Of a stretch of 64,000 nucleotides of DNA, positions 11,025-21,830 are shown in pieces. A program made the translations under genes and the position numbers. The notes beneath the pieces were generated by a model that saw only the letters and a program-made list of their open reading frames with translations, made no database searches and was not told the DNA's origin. Position 1 is the stretch's first letter; every line of letters begins with the position of its first letter. The stretch comes from Hymenopus coronatus. Taxonomy: Eukaryota; Arthropoda; Insecta; Mantodea; Hymenopodidae. The stretch is from positions 291,524,236-291,588,235 of the forward strand of contig CM060900.1 of assembly GCA_030762935.1 (NCBI GenBank), written 5' to 3'.

Positions 11025-12368
11025 AGCCCTCGCTGCCCTACTACCAGCTATCACAGAACCATCTGTTGTTCTGCATCCAGCCTTCATAACAAAAATGACA
11101 AAGGAGGAAGAAACACTACAAAAAATAGAACAAGTCTCCAAGATCATGGTAATGTTGTAAAACACATAAATAGCTTTCCTACTGTTCCAAGCCAGTATAC
11201 AAGGAAATTGATCCAATGTAAATGTTTGGATTCAAAATTGAATGTTCCAATAATGCACACCCTCTACAAACAACATGCTTGAGTCAAAATTTAACACCAG
11301 ACTTACAGACGAATATTTTGCGATGATTTCAATTTGTCTTTCTTCAAGCCTAAAAAGGACTAGTGTGTAACTTGCAGTGTATGAAAAGACAACAATTGAA
11401 GAAAAAGTTCAATTGCAAGAGAATTATGTTGCTCATTTAACAAGAAAGATGGATTCATTTATATCTACTACATTTGACCTACAGACTGTACTGCAAATAC
11501 CTTCTTCTGATGCCAGTCTCCTGTGTTTTCGCGAAATCTTAATCTGTACAATTTGACTGTATACAATGTAGCTCCACCTAATGCCTAATATTACTACTTT
11601 TGGACTGAAGTTAATGGTAAACAGGGAAGTTGTGAAACTGGATCTTTTATTGCATACTATTTGCAAATTTACCTGTGCATGCCAATGAAATTTCCTTGTT
11701 CTCCGATACATGGGGTGGACAAAACAGAAATGCACAAATATTTGCATTGTTGCTGTATATGGTGCAACATACATACTACATATGACTGAACACAAACTCT
11801 TGGAGAGTGGTCATTCCTGGAATGAATGCACAGTGCAATAGAGAAAAGGAAGAGAAACACTGTTGTATTTAGTGTTCATAATTGGATAAACAGAAGCCAG
11901 AAAGAACAAGATGCAAATTTATGTCTCTAAAGAGTTTCTGTACGACTTACTTAATTTTAATACCTCAGAAGTAATACAATAAAAAATAAGTCCATAGATG
12001 TGAATGGCAGCAAAATTAACTGGCTGAAAATGAAGTGTTTCTGATACAGAAAAGAATTACCAGATGTGATCGAATATAGGTATGATTATTGGTCGGAGTA
12101 CAGAAAAATTATTGTTACTCAGCTTAGAGAGGCAAGAAAAGCGAAGCAATAAGATTTTGAAATAGCATATATCCCAAACCTCTATATGAAACCTCTTTCA
12201 ATATCAACTGCAAAGAAAACTGACTTGACATCTCTCTGGGACAAACAAACTGTATCATCAGAACTTCATTTGTGGTATTGAAATCTACATTTACCAAATA
12301 TTGCCGACGGTTCAGCAGAATCAGCTTTCTCAAATTCAGACATGGAAGAGGAGAAGTTGGTTAAATAA
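11025..12368 (+). pseudogene. DDE-like transposase gene 2, C-terminal part
   Basis: Successive frames encode HINSFPTVPSQYTRKL, then DDFNLSFFKPKKD, CVTCSV, a lysine/glutamate helix, the motif FSDTWGGQNRN at 11699-11731 and, near the end, SISTAKKTDLTSLWDK followed by SELHLWY. FSDxxGGQNRN is the second catalytic-aspartate block of a DDE-like (RNase H fold) transposase group common in arthropods, and the KKTDLxSL block is the usual C-terminal signature of that group. Many stops and frameshifts are seen (for example at 11281 and 11338), and the first catalytic block is not intact. The gene is distinct from gene 1, whose corresponding block is FSDE-AAQYKN. Confidence 0.6.
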
Positions 12369-13232
12369 TGCATGAACATCAAAAAATAAAGAATGATAGG
12401 AATGTAATAAGTAAAAAAATCTGAAATAAATGTGATGTAATCTGCAAGCATTTGTCATTATTTTCTCTGTGAATTAATCTGTTCCTTTAGCATGTACAGT
12501 GTATTTTGTTAAAAGAAATCATTTCTACATTGTCAATAATTACCCTTGTCTCAAAATTAATTGAAAAAAAAATTAGTTTTGGTTTTGTGTTTGCCTGTTG
12601 ATCATTAGTTAGCTCAGAAAAAGCATATGTGCTGGTATGCTCTAAACCAGGGTTCAACAATTCACAGTAGAAGGGAAACATCAAGTTTACCTCATTCCAC
12701 AATCTTGCGAAGGTAAAACAGAGGAGTATGCGTCGCTTCAGAGGCTAACCAGTTTGAATTACGTGAAGGTGGTAGAAGGGGCAATGGAGGGGAAAGTCTT
12801 CCTGCACTGAAACAGTGCCAGTTGCCATGAAAATAAAAATGAAAATCAAAACTGCAAATAACATTGCTATTTCCATTTTAGTAAACAGTGGTGTCAATAT
12901 TAGCTGACAAGGCCCATCCAGGTGAAACACATTTTAACACCTCTGTCAGGAAAAACACTTTAAGTCATGAACATTACCTCATAAAAACTTGGAAGATGTT
13001 TATTAATTGCTAATAAAAAGTTTTCACTTCTCATCTTATATCTAAGACATGTAAGCTAATGTCTAATATAAAAATTCCAAAAAATGAAATATATTCATAA
13101 ATGTAATTCACATTCCTAAAAAATATTCAAACTGCTTTTTCTCAAAACTATGTTTTTTGACTTAGTGTACTTCGCTTGCAAGCCAACAATATAGTCAATG
13201 GTTGTCACTTAATAGATGAGGTTTTGAGACAG

Positions 13233-14290
13233 TTGTGAAGAGTTTTGAAGATTGTATTGGTAATTTCTGTGAACAGTTTTTAACATTGAAAACACAGTCC
13301 TATCTAACTCAACAGCAAAATACATATAACCACTGCCTTAAAGAAAACATTACAGTAAATGAAACCATAATCTGTTTAGATTTCTCTGGAAACTATTCCT
13401 TTGTACTGCAGGATGAGGTTCAACCTTATCATTGGAGTACTAATCAAACAACAATCCCTGTGCAGTTTATTATAGGGCTTAAGATGAAATCAGGTACAAA
13501 AGTTTTGTATTTATTCTGTAGCTGCGTACTTATTTCAAAGAAAACTGATTTTCTTCCTAAAGAACAAACTGTTGCCTACATTACAAAAGAGTTTCTACTT
13601 TTCTGATGAATCAGCTGCACAATATAAGAACAGTAAAACTTCTCCAACCTTTGTCTCCATGAGCAAGATTTTGGAGTGGACACCATGCATTTCTGTTCCA
13701 TAGCTCATGGCAAAGGGGTCTGCTATGACTTGGGAGGGACAATGAAATATCTTGCAGCCAGGGTAAACCTTCCGAGGCCTTATGAAGACCAAATAATGAC
13801 ACCTGTTCAACTTTTCAACTGGAGGAATTTAAGCCAATCTTCAATTGAATTAATTTTTTGTACAAATCAGGAACATTTTGAAGTAGAAAAATCCTTGAAA
13901 CCTCAGTTTTCAGAAACAAAAATGATTCAGGGAACAGACAGAACTGCTTCACTCCATCACCACATCAAAGTGAAATTCTTACAAAGCTGTACTCAATGAG
14001 CAATAAAACAATGCACCTTGTACTGCAGGCTCAAAAACTCTATCAATGGATGAAATGACTGGTTTTGCGACATGTGAATATGATCAAAGGTGGTGGCTGG
14101 CTGTGTACTTTCCTGAGACTTTGATAATGAAGAAGTAACGGCCACTATCTTGGAACCCCCAAAACCAGCACACTCATTTGTGTATCCCAGTAAATAAGAT
14201 TTATTGAAGATGAAAAGAAGCCAGTTCAAGCAAGAACTGCATCAACGAGAATTACACCTCCACCCAAACTGAGATGTTTGCTGCAACAAA
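13233..14290 (+). pseudogene. DDE-like transposase gene 1, C-terminal half
   Basis: Coding resumes in frame with SFEDCIGNFCEQFLTLK. CLDFSGNYSFVLQDEVQ follows, with the probable first catalytic Asp at 13379-13381, and then YHWSTNQTTIP. A frameshift near 13600 is followed by FSDESAAQYKN (13599-13631), the probable second catalytic block, then AHGKGVCYDLGGTMKYLAARVNLPRPYEDQIMTP. The C-terminus includes FATCEYDQ-like, WWLAVYF and LEPPKPAHSFVYPS segments in shifted frames. At least three frameshifts are present. Both proposed aspartates survive, but the gene cannot be translated as one protein. Confidence 0.65.
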
Positions 14291-14639
14291 ATTGCTGGAA
14301 ACGAGATTAGCTATTAAATTATGTTCTTGGGATAAACTCTAAAAACCAACTATGGACTAAATATCCTTATTTTTTTAAAATTTTAAGTATGATTTTGTTT
14401 TTCTGGTTTTGTGTTTGTAATTGCAATAGTTAATATTGACTTATCTGATGAAAAATTTCATCATACAATTTTTTAAAATGTTGAAATGTTTTCATATACC
14501 AATAATAAATAACTCTTTACACAGTGGAAAAAAAAAAACATAAAGAAAAATAGGTATTAAGGTTATTAGTAGAAACATTTATAAGAATTCTTAATGTGTA
14601 CCATAACACAAAAATCCATAAAACCCCATTGAGATTCCA

Positions 14640-15073
14640 ATTTTAAAATTTGTAAGAATTATCTTAAAACATCAAAGAAGAAAATATATATATTTTTTAA
14701 ATTTCTAGTCATACGTTTTTTTGGAAACCAAATTTTGAATTTTGGGAGCAATAATTGAAAATGTAAACTTTAAAAAATCTATTCTTGTTAAATACCAAAT
14801 GAAAACCCGTTGAATTCTGAGCAAAATGGGTTTTTATTTTGTTTCAATATCCTAGTCACAACCTGAGCAAATAACAATTATGTATTCTTGCAAGAGACAA
14901 AATTTAAAATTTTTAAAATCTTTGAACTCTGATAACGCAAAAATTAGAAAAAAGAAAAATATAACATTTTAGTTTTGCGATCCTCTCATAGAGTGCTAAA
15001 CATGTGCAGACTTTCAAATAAAACTAAAATGGTAAGATAAATTACATTGGATCACTTGACATGGAATCACCCT
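14640..15073 (-). repeat. Right terminal inverted repeat (long, diverged)
   Basis: This is the partner of the left repeat in inverted orientation. The outer 26 bp are strongly conserved, and an inner block containing GTATGACTAGAAATTT on the minus strand matches the left arm near 6285. The inner border is approximate. Confidence 0.65.
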
Positions 15074-15848
15074 TATTCTGCTCCATACAAGTATTTGTAA
15101 TACAGTGACTCGTGAGTTCTGTAGACCAGTGGCACAGCATGATATATAAGATAGAGATTGCGCTTCAAAATCAAACGTTCCAAATAAAAAATAAAGGAGA
15201 AAAAGAGTGAAAACTTATATTAAAACAATCAAAATAATCAAAGCATGTTGCAAAAGTGAATTAGCCTTTCTCTCCAATGTTTGCTGGCTAAGTTCACACT
15301 CACCCTCACACTCGCTCTCTGTTTCAAAGTCCGTTTCGTGTGTCTAAGTGTTCAAATCAATACTTACGTTAAATACATTCATTTTTTTTTAATTCCCAGC
15401 CTTTTTTCTGGTTCAAAGCTTCTATTTGTTTTCACTTATTAGTTTCTTTTATGTACATTTAATAAACACAAAATGTCCGTATACTGTATGTATCGTGTCT
15501 GGTATTCAGCACCCTGCCATCCCTAATTCGGGCAGGTACCCCTTTATTAATCATTTCACATTTGATTTAGGGCAGTTACCCATCCTATGAAATACTCCTA
15601 TTTCCTTACTAATCAATCGAGACAGAATTTATATCGCCAGTTTCTTCACACACGAAAGGCCTTAGAGCTCATTATGGTATTTTCCGATCGTCTTATTGTT
15701 ATTTAAAAAGCAAAAAAGTGTACGTCCCATAACTCCCCACAACTTCATATGATCCCTTAAATAACCTTGCCATACGATGATTGAATTTATTTGCAGAGTT
15801 GGATAATTGTTTATTGCGCATCAAGATAACGTTGTCTATTTGAATAAC
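15074..15848. other. AT-rich flank without recognisable features
   Basis: This lies between the TIR transposon and the minus-strand gypsy fragment. It holds a pyrimidine-rich stretch and a poly-T run near 15384. No coding pattern or repeat pair was found; it may be more of the gypsy relic, decayed beyond recognition. Confidence 0.4.
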
Positions 15849-16263
15849 CTATTTCTTTCTCTTCTTCGCTTTGTGTTTGGCCTTTCTTCGTTCCGTCTTT
15901 ATTCGCATTCGTTCTGCTGCTATTTTCAATATCTCAGTTTCAGATATACTAGCGGCGTTCGCGATTAATAATTCTCTTAAGCCGTATTTCTGTTTTTTCG
16001 ACATCCTATAAGCATTCTCGATTCTTTTTCGCATGACGGCCAACTTATTTTGTTTACAATATCTCTCTCGTTCTCTCTCTCAGGAAAAAATCCCTTAATG
16101 AGCCTGTATTCGCTCTGTTCGTCTCTTCGACCATATCTGCAGAGGTGATCTTTAAAACCCTTATTTCTTGGCCAATGTTAAAGTATTGTACGAAGAACTG
16201 TTCATCAATCATATTCTCAACCCCCGGGACTTTAGAAATTGTGTCAATTTTAACGGAGTACAC
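15849..16263 (-). pseudogene. Basic reading frames downstream of the protease
   Basis: Two frames of 69 and 64 codons (16054-16263 and 15849-16043) lie almost end to end. The second is strikingly basic (KTERRKAKHKAKKRKK at the C-terminus). They occupy the place of the protease-RT connector in the minus-strand gypsy relic, but I recognise no domain in them. Confidence 0.25.
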
Positions 16264-16539
16264 TAGGGTACGACGATTTCTTTTTCCTCATTTAATTTCA
16301 TTTTTCTATCGGCAAAATTCATCATAGCCTTCAGGTCATATAGCATGTCACATCTTATGACATCGCAAATTAAGTTATTGATGGCTAACAAAACATATTC
16401 AAAAATTTCCCCCACTATTTCTATACGTTACATAGTTTGACATCTGATCATCTGCACTGTTTTCCCGACAGCTACCTTACACACTATATTGGCGGTATAC
16501 AATGTATTAACTTAACAGTCCTGTTTAATAAATCTTGAA

Positions 16540-17222
16540 AGAAATTCATACTGCAGACACACAAACTGACTCCCGAGTCAACCGTAAAATTAAATAATTT
16601 ACCGGCAATTTTCCCTTCTATCTATTTCGTCACATTTTCGTTAGAATAATCCTTAAGCATTACCATTTTTTCATTGTTGTGTTCAAAGCTCAATTCGGAC
16701 CTTAACCCTGTGCAAAATACTTCCCGAGATTCATGAGCAATCTTTTCCAGGTCCCATAAAAATTGCAAGTTAGTTTTCCCTCTCACGCTCATTCACTTGA
16801 GCGGCCCCGTTTCGTCAGGTGCCACTAAAATCTCTACATCTTCCCGTCGGACGAAACCTCTCTTCCGCGGAAATAGCTATTACTCCCTCGCGCACTATTT
16901 CTGCCGTCGGATGGGTTTCCCTCACGCGGGTAATATTCCTCATCGGAAGCGTAGTTACCCCCTCGAGCTCTTGGATTACACCTGTTTTCAGGTCCCTGTA
17001 TTTGTATGGCCCGGTATAGGAATTTCGCTCGGCCCCTATCAAATTAACCTGATGTTCGCGCGTATTGTCTCTGGGTTTCCCTTCAAATCTCGGCGGGTCA
17101 TTTTGGTATCTATTTCTAGCGCCATAGTCACGGCCGCGGCTCTCATTAGAGATTCTGGCACTTCCATATGTATTCTGATGGTCACGCCCATTTCTTTGAT
17201 CATTTATCCGTAATGTAATCAC
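16540..17222 (-). pseudogene. Gag C-terminus and protease remnant
   Basis: The 135-residue frame (16815-17222) is rich in Arg, Asn, Gly and Tyr (GRDYGARNRYQNDPPRFEGK), typical of the nucleic-acid-binding end of an insect gypsy gag that lacks zinc knuckles. Past the stop near 16796, the frame continues to FTVDSGVSLCVCS at about 16560-16600. There DSG is the active-site triad of a retropepsin. Stops follow. Confidence 0.5.
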
Positions 17223-17234
17223 ATTCTCCCAATT

Positions 17235-18256
17235 ATGTTTTGAGACCGTTAATTAGCTTCTCTATAAAAACTATTGTTAGTTATTAATTATTTAGCACTA
17301 TAATTAAAGATTACAAATGCTTATTAACGTATGTATTTAACAGAGTAAATTCAGCTTGTAGAAGAAATAGGAAGCTGACGCCAAGATGGTAGAATGGTGT
17401 GAGAAGCTCTTTGTGAAGAAAGGTTTCTTTTGTCCAGCCACGTACTACCAGGTCACACCGGGGATAAACCTTAAAATTCGGAAGAGAGTAATTTTCCATT
17501 GTACAACATTTGTCACGTGAGTGTTGCGGTGCACCCTGGGTTGAGAAAACTGAATTTTGGGTAATATTTACGTCTTTCTGTCCAATCAAAAAGAAGCCGC
17601 CATGACGGTATTCTTTTATAAAAAGCCCAAGAAGACACATCGGGGCTGTCTGCCGCCGTCTGTTAGCTGTCTGTATGCTGTCATGCTGTATGTCGCTGTC
17701 TGTTGCTGATCTTGTTATGCTGTCGGTTGTCAGGCTGAACGTCACTTCTTCGCACAAAGTTAAGCACGGTAACTTGTAACGTGTACTTTCCTGCGCTCTA
17801 AGTGTATTTAAAGTCAGTGACGTGTATTAAATTATATTGTGTAAAGCACAATCAAGGAAAAAGAAGTAAATATGATTACGTATGATTAACCACGTATTAA
17901 AGATCCTAACAAGTGTTTAAGTTATCAGAATTGTAAAGCAAAGTGCTTATCTCGCATCTCCTAGTAAGAAATAAACTCCAGGAAAGTTACGCAAGTCTTC
18001 CATATTATAAGAACTACCCCTATTAGCTGCACCACTCCGAGAGAGTCAACTATGCAGACTGAGTAACGCCGAAGCAGATTCAGCTGTAGTGGATTCACAT
18101 CAACAGGTATGTGGGTCTACTCATTGGTAGTGGAGTAAATCTTGCCAACGTCACCAATCTGGGCTCGAAGTAGAGAACGCCGTTTCTGGTGCTTTGAATG
18201 TGGTGATCAGGAGAATACGCCACAACATATAACGCCCAACATATAAGGACACCGCA
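17235..18256 (+). repeat. Probable 5' LTR
   Basis: The segment begins TGTTTTGAGACC and ends in CA at 18255-18256, two bases before a primer-binding-like TGG. It contains a TATA box at 17617 and an AATAAA signal near 17971, in the U3-R-U5 order expected. With no second LTR to compare, the borders are inferred. Confidence 0.45.
17617..17625 (+). promoter_or_regulatory. LTR TATA box
   Basis: TATAAAAAG lies about 30 bp upstream of a GC-richer start region near 17645, inside the proposed LTR. Confidence 0.5.
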
Positions 18257-18258
18257 TT

Positions 18259-18273
18259 TGGCTTCCAACGTGG
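18259..18273 (+). promoter_or_regulatory. Candidate primer-binding site
   Basis: TGGCTTCCAACGTGG begins two bases after the proposed LTR end. It resembles the lysine-tRNA-type site of insect gypsy elements (TGGCGCCCAACGTGG), with two differences. Confidence 0.45.
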
Positions 18274-18552
18274 TTGGCGAGAGGAAAACAGTGATGGGAC
18301 ATCACGAAAACTAGGAGGAGACTGCAGGGAAGACCTCGACAACCTGAAGGAGGGGGCATAAACGACGCGACAACACCGAGACGACAAGCACCAAATACCC
18401 GACGACGCCGACGACCCTGACGAACACCAATTTGTGTAAGTGAAAGTGCATGTGACAGCAAGAAAGAAGAAAGAGAAAAAGAAAAGAAAAAATGTCAGAT
18501 AAACAATTTATACTTTTAGAATATAATAAATGAAGTTACATAATTTAAAGAT

Positions 18553-20492
18553 TTGTGTATGTTACTAAGAAACAATAAGATAGTAGGACAGAAAATGTAT
18601 AACTCAGAAGATTTCTTAACCAAAGTGGGTGAAATGAATTTTGAGGGGAATACAGAGCAGGACCAGAGAGATAGGCGTGTAGAAAGAACAGCTGACGGTC
18701 AGAGTTTGTTGAACCTACATAGAGAAGGGGAAACGCAGGTAGTAGCTCCCCAACAAATGTAAACATAAGATGTTTTATAGCAGACTCCCCAAGATCTAGG
18801 TAAAGTATTACAGATGTTAATGCCGAAGATGGATGACCAGAAGGAGGGCCTACAAGAAATTAAGAAAAGTCAAAGTGAGGGATTAAACAAAATGAAGTTA
18901 GAAATAACCATCCAGGTGAAAGAAAGTTTTGCGGGGCAAAAATTAGAATGGAAACAGTACCAACAGGGTGTAGCTCGCAGAATACAGTACATTTCAGTAC
19001 AAATAAGGGAAGAACCATGTAATATAAAAGCAGGAACTAGTCAAGCGGGAACAAGATATTTTAGGGATCTAGCTATGATTAAGCAAAGAAATGAGTTAGA
19101 AAAGGTTATAGAGCACACAAGAGATGAAGTCTCATTGATTCACACCAGTGTCTCGGGGGACATAGCTCTTACAGATAAGAAAATAGAGAACATTAGTGTA
19201 AAAAGTGATAAAACACGTAGTGAGCTGGACGAGAAATTGGATCTGATAGAAAGGAAATCAGAAAAGCAAAGGAAGGAGTTCGAAGAATCCACCCTGAAGG
19301 AAATTGATGGTAAGCTCTCAAAGCTAAGTGTGGGATCAAATAATACTAACTCACACGAAGATACAATTTCTCATGCCAGCCCACAACGTGATGTACAAGG
19401 TTATAATACTGGTTTCAACAGTGTGTATTATTTGTCAAATAATATGCATGAGAATGTGAAACAGGAGAATTTAAATTTTGCTGGACCGGTAGAAATAGAT
19501 AGAGGAAATATTAATATCGCGCCTCTTTATGTGGAAAATTCTGTTACTTCAAAGGGTAATGGGAATAATATAATGCCAAATTTACTTGGGCATCTTCCAC
19601 TACCGATATTTTCTCGAGGATCCGTTAGTATTCCTTGACCAGCTTGTGGAATATTTTCACATAGAAAACGTTCCAGATACCTTGAAAATGACGGTGACAA
19701 AAAATGTCTAGATAGTCGAACTTTAGATTGGGCAAATCTTGCAATGTCACCACAGGATAATTTCGAATTCTTTCAACATATATTTTTGAACTGATACTGA
19801 AATGCTGCAAAACAGCAGAGGATTAGAGCCAAGTTGTGCTATGGACAGTATCTATACAACAAGGAATCTCAATGTCTGATTATGTATTAAAGAACTCGAG
19901 ATTTATCAAACATTTGAGACCATAAGTATCTGAATTTGAGTTCATTCAGTTGATGACCAATCACTTCCCTCTCCGTATCCAAAATTATTTATTGTGCCAA
20001 GCCTCGTAACGTAATCGCTAAGACCAATTTACTGAGTGCGTTAGAGGCGCAGGAACACGAGACAGGCCGACGTTGGATTGAAACTTATAGGAATCAGTTC
20101 GTTGAAAGGAATGACAGGGCGGAGCACCATGGCGGGAGACGACGCGAAACATGTGACCACTATGGCAGGACACTCCCACAAACTTTACGTAACAGTCAAA
20201 GATTCCAGAGGCAAAGAAATGAGCAGATAAACACTTTTAGAGCTCACAGAAGCTGCAATAGTGATAGTCATTCACAGTTTATGCAAAGAGGGAGACATAC
20301 AAGGGGGACTCAAAGAAGGAATACTGACCGATATAGGAGTTTTGGGTCTCAAGATGAGGTGACAGTGCACTCAAGGGACGGAAGAAATGATGACGTTGAT
20401 GTCAGTCATATTAGCGAAAGACAAGAAAGTAGACTTGAGCCCGTGAGAAACAGCAGGAGGCGTGATTACCATAGTAATGGTGTGGGAAACTG
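18553..20492 (+). pseudogene. Gypsy gag pseudogene
   Basis: Reading frames at 18553-18762, 18814-19638 and 20281-20493 with shifted stretches between form one gag. The longest, 274 codons, is rich in Lys, Glu and Gln with long heptad runs (about residues 1-165: KKSQSEGLNKMKLEITIQ, LDEKLDLIERKSEKQRKE), a coiled coil. It then passes through a Ser/Asn-rich hinge to LPLPIFSRG. After a frameshift at about 19636 come capsid-like LDWANLAMSPQDNFEFFQHI and FIQLMTNHFPLRIQNYLL, and finally a basic Arg-rich tail (RRNTDRYRSFGSQD). No CCHC knuckle is seen, as in many insect gypsy gags. Confidence 0.7.
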
Positions 20493-20501
20493 AGGAGTGG
20501 C

Positions 20502-20981
20502 TTGTTTGTGAGAGATGGTCTGCAGGTCACTGAAAAGTCCATTTCCCGGAATTCCTTAAATTATGCAGTAGAAAATGAGGCCATACTTACTGGTGGTATC
20601 ACAACAAATGATGATGACAATAGAGAAATTGTAGATACTCCTACTATAACAGTTAAAGTAAATGGAGAAAAATGTAGTGCAACTATTGACAATGGCGCAA
20701 GCAGTTATGTGGTTGACGTACAGTTATATGAAAGCTGGGTCAATAAAGCAGTAAAGCTGGTGTGCTTGCCTATTAGTAGTGTCGTCTGTAAAGTAGTAAT
20801 CGGGAAAGGCACCCAGACCATTAAATTATGTCCTTTAGAAATAGAAGGAGTCAAATTTGGAAATATATTTTTGGTCGTGAAGCATCTTAACAGTAAAACC
20901 ATACTGGGATGCGACTTCTTAGGGAATACTAGTGCCGAGATAAATTTCAAAGAAAAAAATATTTTTTTTGGTAGTGCTTAA
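20502..20981 (+). pseudogene. Retropepsin (aspartic protease) domain
   Basis: This 159-codon frame contains VKVNGEKCSATIDNGASSYVV and, about 70 residues later, KTILGCDFLGNTSAEINF. These match the two conserved blocks of retroviral-type proteases: the active-site (L/I)DTGAS and the C-terminal ILGxDFL. The protease would cut the Gag-Pol polyprotein. The active site reads DNG instead of DTG or DSG, which is expected to harm catalysis. The frame stops before RT, so pol is broken here. Confidence 0.75.
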
Positions 20982-21057
20982 CGCCCGCCTTAACTACTGA
21001 TGGCACCGCAGGCGGTGCAAAGAAAATGCACTGATATGCTACAAAGAAAATAGGGTT

Positions 21058-21597
21058 GTGAAAGCGCCATTTTTAAGGAAGATGTATGAACCGCTAGTAC
21101 TCACGCCGGAAGAACTAAATGTACATAACTCAGATTTGTTTGTGCAAAACATGCAGGTGAGAAAGGGGCGTGCCCATAGTAACGGTAGACAACATGCCCG
21201 AGACCAAGAGAAAGGAAGGCAAGATGAAAGGCTGTTAGAACCGCTTTCTGACGCGGAGAGATATAGAGGCAACAACTCTGAAAGGGACCCATTACAGGTA
21301 ATCCATGGAAAGTGTAATGAGGCGCTTAACTTGACAGACGGACAGCTGAATGAACTTACGAAAGTGATGTTAGAAGTAAACATGTTTTTTTTCGGACAGA
21401 CCTGGCGTTTGTAATGTATATACCCACAAGTTACATGTTGAAAATATTAAGCCCTACTGTCACAAGTATAACAATTTGCCGCTTGGACTTAAAAAGAATG
21501 CTAATAACATTATTCAGGAAATTATTGAAAAGAAAATTATTGCGGAGGGCAACTCTCCATACATTTCTACGTTATGTTGGACAGTGAAGAAGGGGTA
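21058..21597 (+). pseudogene. Protease-RT connector and start of reverse transcriptase
   Basis: After a 118-codon connector ending QLNELTKVMLEVN, a frameshift near 21395 leads to FSDRPGVC and VYTHKLHVENIKPYCHK, then LGLKKNANNIIQEIIEKKII and NSPYISTLCWTVKK. This is the well-known first part of gypsy RT, with the variable connector and then the P-H/I-x-P and SPW-VVKK-like blocks. Translation ends in stops at about 21597, before RT motif A, where the element is truncated. Confidence 0.75.
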
Positions 21598-21619
21598 GTA
21601 GTATACAGGTGCGTATAGT

Positions 21620-21830
21620 CCGCCAATCAGATCGTGCCACGTCAACACTAAGCCCCTCCGCTCGACCAATCAGAGAGCTTCTTAATTTTTAGCGGGAAAT
21701 TCAAACCGCAACCAAACAAAAATTCTTTTTCTATCCAAATCATCATGGCCAATGCCTGGCCCTGGTACCGGCCTTAGCACCATACGCGACCTCGGCACAT
21801 CCGCCGCTGCGTCTGCGGCCATTTTGAATG
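21620..21830 (+). promoter_or_regulatory. GC-rich promoter-like block
   Basis: This short island of CpG-rich DNA at the truncated gypsy end holds two CCAATCAG boxes (21623 and 21666) and an E2F-like GCGGGAAA (21692-21699). Further right is a CpG-dense segment with ATGGCCGC on the minus strand near 21823. Together these resemble a small CpG promoter of the type used by replication-linked genes. No plus-strand gene follows, and the minus-strand frame through it (about 50 codons after that ATG) is unrecognised. Confidence 0.35.

Larger units (their letters stand above)
7610..13232 (+). other. GT-AG bounded segment splitting gene 1 (intron or insertion)
   Basis: The left border reads CAG|GTTTTC and the right border ACAG|TTGTG. 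Joining the flanks keeps the gene 1 frame open and continues the family-like pattern without obvious missing residues. That fits a very large intron. It also fits an insertion, because a second transposase-like gene and a mariner lie inside. The two ends are not inverted repeats of each other. Parts without recognisable coding are 7640-8020, 12370-13232 and the AT-rich spaces between candidate exons. Confidence 0.5.
5935..15073 (+). mobile_element. 9.1-kb DNA transposon with inverted ends and split DDE-like gene
   Basis: The left end (5935 onward, AGGGTTATTCCATGTCAAG) and the reverse complement of the right end (15073 backward, AGGGTGATTCCATGTCAAG) match at about 24 of the first 26 bases. Weaker inverted similarity reaches about 400 bp in. 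The ends are flanked by TA on both sides (5933-5934, 15074-15075). Read four bases wide the flanks are TTAA and TTAT, so a decayed TTAA duplication is also possible. The element holds an N-terminal and a C-terminal half of one transposase-like gene on the plus strand, plus nested insertions. The superfamily is not assigned. Confidence 0.75.
15849..17222 (-). mobile_element. Gypsy-type LTR retrotransposon fragment (gag end to protease)
   Basis: On the minus strand an arginine- and asparagine-rich gag-like C-terminus is followed by a retroviral-type protease motif and then by highly basic reading frames. No LTR, RT or integrase was recognised. It is cut at about 17222-17235, where the LTR of an oppositely oriented element begins, so the later element probably inserted into its gag. 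Confidence 0.5.
17235..21597 (+). mobile_element. 3'-truncated gypsy-type LTR retrotransposon
   Basis: The order on the plus strand is probable 5' LTR, primer-binding-like site, coiled-coil gag, aspartic protease, then the first part of RT ending abruptly at about 21597. There is no integrase, no 3' LTR and no other copy of the LTR in the window. Several frameshifts break gag and pol. The arrangement and the protease-RT junction are typical of the Ty3/gypsy group. Confidence 0.75.

Noticed and set aside
17311..17757. 148-codon minus-strand frame
   Set aside because: It lies antisense in the proposed LTR, over its TATA box; no motif and no homology recognised.
18207..18461. 84-codon minus-strand frame downstream of the LTR
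   Set aside because: Overlaps the primer-binding region and 5' leader of the gypsy element; no motif.
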